Below, piece by piece: positions 35,002 to 41,188 of a stretch of DNA of 41,188 nt; within the stretch, counting starts at the first letter, position 1; each line of letters starts with the position of its first letter. This stretch comes from Lachnospiraceae bacterium (GTDB taxonomy: Bacteria > Bacillota > Clostridia > Lachnospirales > Lachnospiraceae): assembly GCA_017433725.1 (NCBI GenBank), contig JAFRGQ010000049.1, forward strand, positions 1 through 41,188, given 5' to 3'. The notes below the pieces were generated by a model. It had not been told where the DNA came from. It did no database searches and saw only the letters and a program-made list of their open reading frames with translations. A program made the position numbers and the translations under genes.

Positions 35002-35745
35002 TTAAAATCCCTCCGGTGTCTTGAAATTTCTGACCGGATAATAATCGGCCATGTTCTGTCCCACATAGTTCAGAGCGTCCTTCGGAGCAAGACCCCAGTT
35101 GGTGGGACATGAAGAAAGGAATTCTACAAATGTAAATCCGAGACGGGCATCCTGAATATCCAGAGCCTTCTTGACCGCAGCCTTGGCTTTACGGACATTT
35201 GCCGGGTTGTTCAGCATGACGCGCTCAACAAATACCGCGCAGTCGATCTGGGAAAGGATCTCGCACATGCGGAGCGGCAGACCTGCCTGCTCTACTGTAC
35301 GGCCGTTTACGGATGTCGTGGTCTTCTGACCGATGAGAGTCGTCGGCGCCATCTGTCCGCCTGTCATTCCGTAGATAGCATTATTAATGAAGAAAGTCGT
35401 GAATTTCTCGCCGCGGTGTGCCGCATGAATGATCTCAGCGGTACCGATGGAGGCAAGGTCACCGTCGCCCTGATATGTAAAAACGACCTGATCCGGGTGC
35501 ACGCGGCGGATGCCGGCAGCAATCGCCGGAGCGCGTCCGTGTGTGGACTCGCACATATCAACATTCATGAAATGATGCGCATTGATCGCGCAGCCGATCG
35601 GCACGACGCCGATCGTGTTGCCGAGAGATCCTCTCTCCTCGAGGCACTCCATGATAATTCGATGTGCGATACCGTGTCCGCAGCCCGGACAGTAGGATGT
35701 ATCGACAGGGATCATACCCTTGGTTGGCTCAAATATTGTTTTCAT
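35002..35745 (-). CDS. 2-oxoacid:ferredoxin oxidoreductase, beta subunit (TPP)
   Basis: TPP-binding subunit of 247 residues: cluster/TPP-associated CPGCGHG (19-25), PIGCAIN, the TPP motif GDGDLASIG (about 93-101) ending at FFINNAIYGMTGGQ. Length and order (delta-alpha-beta-gamma) fit branched-chain (VorDABC) or 2-oxoglutarate (KorDABC) enzymes, not the long indolepyruvate IorA. It overlaps alpha by four bases (ATGA). With an acyl-CoA ligase upstream and an Ile T-box, a branched-chain substrate is favoured. Confidence 0.9.
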   Translation of the reverse strand: MKTIFEPTKGMIPVDTSYCPGCGHGIAHRIIMECLEERGSLGNTIGVVPIGCAINAHHFMNVDMCESTHGRAPAIAAGIRRVHPDQVVFTYQGDGDLASIGTAEIIHAAHRGEKFTTFFINNAIYGMTGGQMAPTTLIGQKTTTSVNGRTVEQAGLPLRMCEILSQIDCAVFVERVMLNNPANVRKAKAAVKKALDIQDARLGFTFVEFLSSCPTNWGLAPKDALNYVGQNMADYYPVRNFKTPEGF

Positions 35746-36821
35746 TTCGTCGCCTCCTTTAATGCTTTTTCCGCGCGGTCCGCGATCTCAATGGATGACG
35801 GGACCATACCGCCTGTACGGTTGATGAGGCTTACCGGCCAGCGGCCCTGAACTGCTGTCTTAACATCCGTGATCATCTGTCCCATGGAGAGCTCCGTGGA
35901 GATAACGACCTTGCAGTTCTTGCCGATCTTGTCAAATGCTGCGTTCGGATACGGCCACAGCGAAATCGGACGAATGAGACCTGCCTTGATTCCGCGCTCC
36001 TCGAGAAGTTCGATGGCCTCCACGCAGAGTCTCGACATAGTTCCGAATGCGACAAATACGATCTCGGCATCCTCAAGTCCCTGATCTGTCCAGCGAACGA
36101 GTTCCTTCTCAGCCTTTGCATACTTTTCGAACATATCGAAGCAATGGTTCTCAAGGACCTGCGGATCAAGACGCAGTGAATAGACAACGTTTCTCTCCGG
36201 ATGATTATCCGTACCCGTGATTGCCCACGGTCTTTCATCATTGATCTTCTCGACCGGCGTGATGCCTCTTGCTTCCGGCAGCTCGACCGGCTCCATCATC
36301 TGTCCCAGCATACCGTCTGCCAGGATGACGACCGGATTTCTGTACTCATCAGCGATGTCAAAGCATTCGTAGATGAGATTTGCACACTCCTGAATGCTGG
36401 ACGGTGCAAATACCGGCACCCTCACGTCGCCGTTATATCCGCCGCGGGTGACCTGCAGATAGTCTGCCTGACCCGGCTGAATACCGCCGACGCCGGGGCC
36501 GCCGCGGGAAACATTCAAAATAACGAGCGGTACTTCGCAGGATGCAATGAAACCGATACCTTCCTGCATCAGCGCGAGACCCGGTGAACTTGTGGAAATG
36601 AAAACTCTTCCGCCGCTCGCCGATGCTCCGAACGCCATATTAATGGCAGCAAGCTCGGACTCAGCCTGGATAAAAGCGCCGCCGGCCTTCGGGAGCTCAT
36701 GGCTCATATACTCGGGGATTTCATTCTGCGGCGTGATGGGGTAGCCGAAATAACATTTGACGCCTGCGCGGATCGCCGCTTCCGCAAATGCCTCATTACC
36801 TTTCATCAGGACTCTGCTCAT
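35742..36821 (-). CDS. 2-oxoacid:ferredoxin oxidoreductase, alpha subunit
   Basis: Alpha subunit of 359 residues: N-terminal pyrimidine-binding half with LMKGNEAFAEAAIRAG, YPITPQNEI and ESELAAINMAFGASASG, then SSPGLALMQEGIG. The transketolase C-terminal half includes FVAFGTMSRLCVEAIELL. It pairs with beta to form the TPP site. It overlaps both the ferredoxin subunit (upstream) and beta (downstream) by four bases, so all subunits are translationally coupled. Confidence 0.9.
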   Translation of the reverse strand: MSRVLMKGNEAFAEAAIRAGVKCYFGYPITPQNEIPEYMSHELPKAGGAFIQAESELAAINMAFGASASGGRVFISTSSPGLALMQEGIGFIASCEVPLVILNVSRGGPGVGGIQPGQADYLQVTRGGYNGDVRVPVFAPSSIQECANLIYECFDIADEYRNPVVILADGMLGQMMEPVELPEARGITPVEKINDERPWAITGTDNHPERNVVYSLRLDPQVLENHCFDMFEKYAKAEKELVRWTDQGLEDAEIVFVAFGTMSRLCVEAIELLEERGIKAGLIRPISLWPYPNAAFDKIGKNCKVVISTELSMGQMITDVKTAVQGRWPVSLINRTGGMVPSSIEIADRAEKALKEATK

Positions 36822-37054
36822 GACTCACCCTCCTCTAACTGATAAATGCTGATGCAATAATCCGGACACATTGTGGCGCAGCTTGCGCAGCCGATGCAGC
36901 TTTCCTGATCGGTGATGCCTGCGGGATGATATCCCTTGGCGTTCACTTCCGGATCCAGAGCAAGAATTTTCTTTGGACAGAAATTAATGCAAAGCTCGCA
37001 GCCCTTGCATTTTTCCCGGTTGAAAACAACCTTGAATCTTTTCTTCATTTTCAT
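36818..37054 (-). CDS. 2-oxoacid:ferredoxin oxidoreductase, delta (ferredoxin) subunit
   Basis: Small 78-residue 2x[4Fe-4S] ferredoxin-like subunit: CKGCELCINFCP and CIGCASCATMCP. It carries electrons between the TPP centre and free ferredoxin. AAGGAGAG lies just before ATG 37054. An in-frame ATG two codons later is equally possible. First subunit of the complex, 88 bases after the ligase stop, with no terminator between. Confidence 0.9.
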   Translation of the reverse strand: MKMKKRFKVVFNREKCKGCELCINFCPKKILALDPEVNAKGYHPAGITDQESCIGCASCATMCPDYCISIYQLEEGES

Positions 37055-37142
37055 GTCTCTCCTTTATTGATTCATCGCGGCAGAAACCCTGACACGCAAT
37101 TTCGCATGCCAGGGTGTTCGTTACGCATCGTCCAACGACACA

Positions 37143-39464
37143 TTATAGCTGATTGCGAATGATTTTTCCACTGATTGTCTTCGGCAACTCGCTCTTAAAT
37201 ACAACTATTCTCGGATACTTGTAAGGAGCAGTACGCTTCTTGACATAATTCTGGATCTCTTTCTTGAGTTCCTCGCTCTCTTCCGTACCCTTCACAAGGA
37301 CAATACTTGCCTTGACGACCTGGCCGCGGATATCGTCCTTCTCGGCAGATACGCCGCACTCCAGAACATACGGAAGTTCCATGATAACGCTCTCGATCTC
37401 GAACGGTCCGATGCGGTATCCGGAGGACTTGATGATGTCATCCGTACGTCCCACATACCAGAAGTAACCGTCCTCATCCTTCCATGCAAGGTCTCCGGTG
37501 TGATACCAGCCGTCACGTTTGCAGGCGTCGGTCGCTTCACGATTATTAAGGTACTCTTTGAAGAGTCCGCACGGCTCACTTCCGCCGTAGCGCACGCATA
37601 CCTCACCGGACTCACCGACATTCACTTCCTTGCCGTCCGGATCCAGAAGCGACACCTTGTACATCGGGCTCGGCTTGCCCATCGAACCCGGCTTAGGCGT
37701 CATACCGATAAAGTTACCGACGGTAAGCGTGGTCTCTGTCTGGCCGAAGCCTTCCATGATGGAGATGCCGGTCGCCTCGCGGAAGCGTGTGAAGACCTCC
37801 GGATTCATCGCCTCGCCCGCGATGCTTGCGTGGCGGATGGAGGAGAGATCGTATTTGCTGAGATCTTCCTTAATAAAGAAGCGATACATCGTCGGCGGCG
37901 CACAGAATGTCGTGATCTTATACTGCGCGAAAAGCGGCAGGATATCGTCGGCGTGGAAGCGGTCGAAGTCGTAGACAAATGTTGCTCCGCCGTTCATCCA
38001 CTGTCCGTACAGCTTGCCCCAGAGAGCCTTGCCCCAGCCGGTGTCGGAGATCGTCAGATGAAGTCCTTCCGCATGTACACACTGCCAGTAGCGGGCGGTG
38101 ACAAAGTGGCCGAGGGCGTATTTGCAGCTGTGAACGACCGCCTTCGGATATCCCGAAGTTCCGGACGAGAACAGCATCAGCATCTTGTCATTGCCCTTGA
38201 TGGACTCGCCTGTGCGGCGGTAGCGGCTGGAATACATCTCGTATTCATCGTCAAATGAATGCCAGCCCTCACGTCTTCCCGCCGTCGTGAAGAGATGCTC
38301 GACCGACGGGCAGTTGGCCATTGCCTTCTCGACTTCTTCAATACAAGCTGTCTCCGCGTTGCAACAGACTGCCTTGACATTGGCGGTCTGGAAACGGTAT
38401 TCCAGATCCTTCTGCTTCAGCTGATCCGTTGCCGGGATTGCAACGGCACCCAGTTTATGAAGACCAACGATGATCGGCCAGAACTCCCAGTTCCTGCGAA
38501 GGAGGAGCATTACGCTGTCGCCCTTCTTGATGCCCTGTGCCTTGAAGTAGTTCGCAGCACGTGCGCTCATCTTCTTCATTTCAAGGAATGTGAAACGGCG
38601 CTCGAATTTGTTCTTATCCAAATGGATCATGCAGAGGCGGTCCGGCTCCTTCTCGGCGATCGCATCTACAACGTCAAATGCAAAGTTGAACTTCTCCGTA
38701 TTCTTGAACGTAACGCTCTCCGGATAGCCGTCCTCGCGCTCTTTGACCGAGACAAAGTTCGAGACAAAGTTCGGGGCGCTCAGAGCGGACGGGGAGACCT
38801 CCTTCTGGATCACATCGGCCGGAACCTTGGATCTCAGACGGCCTTTTTCCCATTCCACCTCGGCTCCTTCCTCGGGAAGGACGATAGCCAGGAAGCGGAC
38901 ATCCTGTCCACCGACTGCGATGATACCGTGAGGATTGGAGGAGTTATAGAAAATGCTGTCGCCGGCATGGAGGATTTCCTCATTATCCTTGATCTTGATC
39001 TTCAGGGATCCCTCAAGGACATAGTCGAATTCCTGGCCCGGATGTGTCACCTGCTCGATCGGCTCGTGCTGCTGTGCCTCATCATAGTTGTAAATAACGA
39101 AGTATGGATCTGCAATCCTGTCCTTAAAGAGCGGAGCAATGTTCTTGATCAGAACGCCCGGCTCCTGCGAGGTGAGCTGTCCGCCGCCTGCACGGGTCAG
39201 TGTGTAGCCCGTCAGAAGGGGTGTACGGCCTTCCAGAAGCTCCATAATTTCTACGTCGAATACGGATGCGCATTTATGAATGAACGAGAACGGCAGATCC
39301 GCCCTTCCGCCCTCATAATCGATGTAATCCGTGAGGGAGAAACCGGTCATGTCCGCCATTTGCTCCTGTGTGTAACCACTGTCGACACGAAGCGCCATGA
39401 TACGGCTGGCGACTTCCTTTTCCATGTCGCTTGCTGCTCGCTGGTGTGCTGCGTTTGTAGGCAT
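37143..39464 (-). CDS. XRE-cupin-acyl-CoA ligase fusion protein
   Basis: Three-part protein of 773 residues. Residues about 15-80 are an XRE-type helix-turn-helix (GYTQEQMADMTGFSLTDYIDY). About 105-205 is a cupin (HPGQEFDYVLEGSL, HAGDSIFYNSSNPHGI). About 255-773 is an adenylate-forming ligase with LFSSGTSGYPKAVVHS (P-loop), EGFGQTET, WYHTGDL, GRTDDIIKSSGYRIGP and the C-terminal catalytic Lys in KTISGKI. The ligase resembles medium/branched or aryl acyl-CoA synthetases. The XRE-cupin pair is normally a free regulator, so this may be an enzyme that also controls its own operon. AGGAGG seven bases before the ATG sets the start. It is transcribed from the Ile T-box leader. Confidence 0.88.
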   Translation of the reverse strand: MPTNAAHQRAASDMEKEVASRIMALRVDSGYTQEQMADMTGFSLTDYIDYEGGRADLPFSFIHKCASVFDVEIMELLEGRTPLLTGYTLTRAGGGQLTSQEPGVLIKNIAPLFKDRIADPYFVIYNYDEAQQHEPIEQVTHPGQEFDYVLEGSLKIKIKDNEEILHAGDSIFYNSSNPHGIIAVGGQDVRFLAIVLPEEGAEVEWEKGRLRSKVPADVIQKEVSPSALSAPNFVSNFVSVKEREDGYPESVTFKNTEKFNFAFDVVDAIAEKEPDRLCMIHLDKNKFERRFTFLEMKKMSARAANYFKAQGIKKGDSVMLLLRRNWEFWPIIVGLHKLGAVAIPATDQLKQKDLEYRFQTANVKAVCCNAETACIEEVEKAMANCPSVEHLFTTAGRREGWHSFDDEYEMYSSRYRRTGESIKGNDKMLMLFSSGTSGYPKAVVHSCKYALGHFVTARYWQCVHAEGLHLTISDTGWGKALWGKLYGQWMNGGATFVYDFDRFHADDILPLFAQYKITTFCAPPTMYRFFIKEDLSKYDLSSIRHASIAGEAMNPEVFTRFREATGISIMEGFGQTETTLTVGNFIGMTPKPGSMGKPSPMYKVSLLDPDGKEVNVGESGEVCVRYGGSEPCGLFKEYLNNREATDACKRDGWYHTGDLAWKDEDGYFWYVGRTDDIIKSSGYRIGPFEIESVIMELPYVLECGVSAEKDDIRGQVVKASIVLVKGTEESEELKKEIQNYVKKRTAPYKYPRIVVFKSELPKTISGKIIRNQL

Positions 39465-39497
39465 TTTGCTACCTCCTCATTTTAGAAAATATGTAAC

Positions 39498-39648
39498 TAT
39501 TCAGCATCCCACGAAAATGAATGATTTACAGGACGAAATGCTTGCATTTCGGATATAATCATTCATTTTTGTGGGCGGACAAGGCGCGAAGCGCCTCTGA
39601 CCGCAACATGAGCGAGGCGCGAAGCGCCTGCGAATGGGATGCTGAATA
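39498..39648. mobile_element. TA-flanked MITE-like palindromic element
   Basis: The perfect terminal repeats TATTCAGCATCCCA (39498-39511) and TGGGATGCTGAATA (39635-39648) end in TA, as in IS630/mariner-type insertions. Inside are AAAATGAATGATT/AATCATTCATTTT, a CGAAATG-CTTG-CATTTCG hairpin and two direct copies of the palindrome GGCGCGAAGCGCC (39583-39595, 39616-39628). It has no transposase and no gene. It lies between the T-box terminator and the ligase start. Confidence 0.65.
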
Positions 39649-39651
39649 ATT

Positions 39652-39945
39652 AAAAAAATAAAAACCCGTCCCAAAGGATTCTTTGAGACGGGCATAATAA
39701 ACATGCTCGCGGTACCACTCAAATTGCGCCGTGCGGCGCCTCTCAACGGACTCCATCAAGTCCCGGGCACTAACGCAGCCTTCGCGGGAGTACCTAACGG
39801 CAAGTGCCGCTCAGCGCTCCGACTCGGAAGTGATAAATCATTGAAAGCGCCTTCTTCCTGCTCTCAGCAAATGCAGAATCTCTGTGTTCCGGACATCTCT
39901 CGATCGTCTTCGTCATAGTCTTTGTATGAATTTTCGTGCTTTAAC
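39652..39945 (-). ncRNA. T-box riboswitch, isoleucine-specific
   Basis: tRNA-sensing leader read on the minus strand. Stem I has GAAG pairing with CUUC, the CAGAGA bulge and a UUGCUGAGA distal loop. The specifier region AUC-A-CUUCC-GAG matches the layout of the Trp T-box at 21897 (codon, one purine, CUUCC, GAG), giving AUC (Ile) at 39832-39834. The T-box core GTGGTACCGCG is at 39709-39719. Its variable U fits discriminator A73 of tRNA-Ile. The terminator CCCGTC..CAAAG/CTTTG..GACGGG (39665-39692) with a long U-run (39652-39664) follows. Confidence 0.88.
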
Positions 39946-39956
39946 GCTGAAGAGAA

Positions 39957-39985
39957 TTTTAGCAGATAACATAGGGGGTGTCAAC
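39957..39985 (-). promoter_or_regulatory. Promoter of the Ile T-box operon
   Basis: On the minus strand TTGACA is followed by 17 bases and TAAAAT, a near-consensus sigma-A promoter that would start the transcript close to 39950. The -35 is at 39980-39985 and the -10 at 39957-39962. Confidence 0.75.
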
Positions 39986-40030
39986 ATTTTTTTTTGCTTT
40001 GCCGTGACAACTCCTGTTCGATTACTTTTC

Positions 40031-40059
40031 TTGACAACCTCACCTTGGTCTCAGATAAT
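40031..40059 (+). promoter_or_regulatory. Promoter of the P-loop protein gene
   Basis: -35 TTGACA (40031-40036), 17 bases, -10 GATAAT (40054-40059). It is divergent from the T-box promoter about 45 bases away. Confidence 0.65.
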
Positions 40060-40148
40060 AAATTCATAAATGTATATACATATGCGAAAAAAACTACTAA
40101 CGCGCGAACAAAGCTCAGCATTTGCGTCACAATACGAGGAAATCAAAC

Positions 40149-40886
40149 ATGAAAAACTTCCTGAAAAGTATAGCCACCGGTCCCCGCATCATCCTCGTGA
40201 CCGGACACTTCGGCAGCGGAAAAACCGAATTTTCCGTCTCCCTTGCCTTCGCCCTCGCGGCGATGCGCGATGAAGGCGTCGCCGACCTGCCGTCTCTCGC
40301 TCTCTGCGATCTCGACCTTGAGAATCCCTACTTCCGGAGCCGTGAACTCACGGAAGAAATGGAGAGCATAGGAATCCGGGTCTACTCCGACCCATACCAC
40401 GGCCGCAACGGCTCGGAGCTCCAGACACTTGACCCGGCCATTCTCGCCCCTGTTCAGAACCCCGACTGCCATGTCATCATGGACACCGGCGGAAACAACA
40501 CAGGCGCCATGATCCTCAACCAGTTCCGCAAGCACTTCGGCGGTGAATACCGCATGCTCTACGTGGTCAACAAGAACCGTCCCGGTACCGACACGGTCGA
40601 AAAGAACCTTGAAGAAATAAAAGCGATCGAGGCCACGACCGGACTCATCGTGACAGGTCTTGTTTCCAACAGCCATTTTATCCGTGAGACAACGGCAGAG
40701 GACGTAAAGGAGGGCTACGCATTTGCCTGCGAAGTCGGCGCGAAGAGCGGTCTCCCGGTCCTTTGCGCCTGCTGCAGCGCGGAGATAGCCCGTGAACTGG
40801 AGGAAGACGATACGGCAGATGCATCCATGGAAATCTTCCCCATCGGGCTCTACATGCGACAGACATATCTGGACAAGAAAGTGTAA
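40149..40886 (+). CDS. P-loop NTPase, CobQ/MinD-like
   Basis: Cytosolic ATP/GTP-binding protein of 245 residues. Walker A is TGHFGSGKTEF (about 18-28), then LALCDLDLENPYFRSRE and HVIMDTGGNNTGA resemble the switch and Walker B parts of the MinD/CobQ/ParA class. LYVVNKNRPGTDTVE could supply base recognition. A Cys-rich stretch LCACCSAEIA occurs near the end. Specific role unknown. GAGGA nine bases before ATG 40149 is a better start than the in-frame ATG at 40122. It is divergent from the acyl-CoA ligase/oxidoreductase operon, which may hint at a shared pathway. Confidence 0.75.
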   Translation: MKNFLKSIATGPRIILVTGHFGSGKTEFSVSLAFALAAMRDEGVADLPSLALCDLDLENPYFRSRELTEEMESIGIRVYSDPYHGRNGSELQTLDPAILAPVQNPDCHVIMDTGGNNTGAMILNQFRKHFGGEYRMLYVVNKNRPGTDTVEKNLEEIKAIEATTGLIVTGLVSNSHFIRETTAEDVKEGYAFACEVGAKSGLPVLCACCSAEIARELEEDDTADASMEIFPIGLYMRQTYLDKKV

Positions 40887-40911
40887 AAATAAGGAGGTGA
40901 AATCCAAACCA

Positions 40912-41067
40912 ATGCTCCCTTTCAAATTACGCCCCACCCACAAAGCCGGAACGAGGATCCTGCCCCTTGCACTTGTCCTCAGCCTGCTCTTTACAGGCTG
41001 CAACGGCGACATCCTTCCCTCAGACAACAAATGGATAGATTCCAACAGTCAGCTTCTCGGAGATTGA
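40912..41067 (+). CDS. Short lipoprotein ORF, possibly truncated
   Basis: Reading frame of 51 residues: basic N-terminus, hydrophobic LPLALVLSLLFTGC (lipobox, Cys at about 30), then only about 20 residues ending SNSQLLGD. AAGGAGGTG lies thirteen bases upstream, a long spacing. The lipoprotein signal plus a tiny mature part suggests a larger gene cut short. The stop lies inside the perfect palindrome CTCGGAGATT-G-AATCTCCGAG (41056-41076). Beyond it the same frame stays open to the window end, but the sequence is GC-rich with a further GC-rich hairpin and looks unlike a protein. The start KWIDSN recalls some exported peptidases, but that is too little to name it. Confidence 0.5.
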   Translation: MLPFKLRPTHKAGTRILPLALVLSLLFTGCNGDILPSDNKWIDSNSQLLGD

Positions 41068-41188
41068 ATCTCCGAGCTTGCTGGTCCGCCGCGGGAGTCT
41101 TTCTCTGCTTCGCGGGCGGAAAAGCAACCTTGTCCGGATACAGCAGGCGCGCCACCCTTCCCGCAGGATAAGGTGGTGGAGGTCCGCC
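41056..41188. other. GC-rich hairpin region at window end
   Basis: A perfect 10-bp palindrome (41056-41076) is followed by CCGCC...GGCGG-type pairing around 41088-41120. No convincing gene is seen. It could be a repeat element or terminator region; the window stops before it can be judged. Confidence 0.35.

Noticed and set aside
35002-36821. Indolepyruvate ferredoxin oxidoreductase (IorAB)
   Set aside because: IorA is one long alpha-beta fusion with a C-terminal ferredoxin; here alpha, beta, gamma and delta are separate, as in VOR/KOR.
38259-39485. 408-codon plus-strand frame over the acyl-CoA ligase
   Set aside because: Shadow; no start signal and it runs opposite to a well-supported enzyme.
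39501-39759. Small minus-strand ORFs (66-81 codons) upstream of the ligase
   Set aside because: They lie inside the MITE-like element and T-box terminator; their sequence is explained by the palindromes and RNA structure.

Overview
The window reads like the chromosome of a strictly anaerobic, mid-GC member of the Bacillota, class Clostridia, most like Lachnospiraceae of gut or rumen. The signs are strong AGGAGG-type ribosome binding sites, two T-box leaders, AsrABC-type sulfite reductase, a ferredoxin-dependent 2-oxoacid oxidoreductase, an HPr without the Ser46 target, and lipoprotein signals of the form LALLLAGAMALGMAAC. I see no rRNA, tRNA, phage or transposase gene. The assignment is an inference from gene content only.

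Layout, left to right. 1-290: palindromic repeats. 407-3362: asrABC operon with a terminator. 3465-5930: a secreted Ig-like/repeat protein on the minus strand with an in-frame amber stop. 5968-8916: an operon of two different glutamate-cysteine ligase-type enzymes, ending in a 100-bp palindromic element. 9025-13246: a ferric/sugar-phosphate type ABC importer (minus). 13454-21661: a sugar-acid gene set. On the minus strand it has an aldolase, a GntR regulator and a GntP permease; on the plus strand a zinc dehydrogenase, a LarA-like epimerase and an IlvD/Edd dehydratase. The divergent promoters face outward from 16969-17164, each carrying the same palindrome in its -35/-10 spacer. 21758-23775: a tryptophan T-box, a stand-alone TrpB2 and a terminator. 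23865-31748 (minus): an HD protein, an AAA/PD-(D/E)XK protein, a lipoprotein, 5-formyl-THF cyclo-ligase and a CydDC-like ABC exporter pair. 31890-34220: a small membrane protein, HPr and a GH1 6-phospho-beta-glucosidase. 34435-39960 (minus): an isoleucine T-box, a fused XRE-cupin-acyl-CoA ligase and a four-subunit 2-oxoacid:ferredoxin oxidoreductase. 40031-41188: a divergent P-loop protein and a very short lipoprotein ORF.

The most interesting system is the T-box-controlled minus-strand operon at 34435-39960. The specifier (AUC) and the discriminator-pairing base (U) both fit tRNA-Ile. Starvation for isoleucine would therefore switch on an acyl-CoA ligase plus a VOR-type oxidoreductase. This is the logic expected if the enzymes run in the reductive direction: 2-methylbutyrate to its CoA ester to 3-methyl-2-oxopentanoate to isoleucine, a route known physiologically in rumen anaerobes. 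The Trp T-box ahead of the lone TrpB2 is a parallel case (indole plus serine to tryptophan), so the window holds two amino-acid salvage modules under tRNA control.

Other points: a shared 24-bp inverted repeat sits over the -35 of two unlinked promoters (thiol-ligase operon and lipoprotein). Two copies of a 100-bp palindromic element and a TA-flanked MITE-like element lie in intergenic regions. All functional names come from reading motifs by eye; no database search was run.
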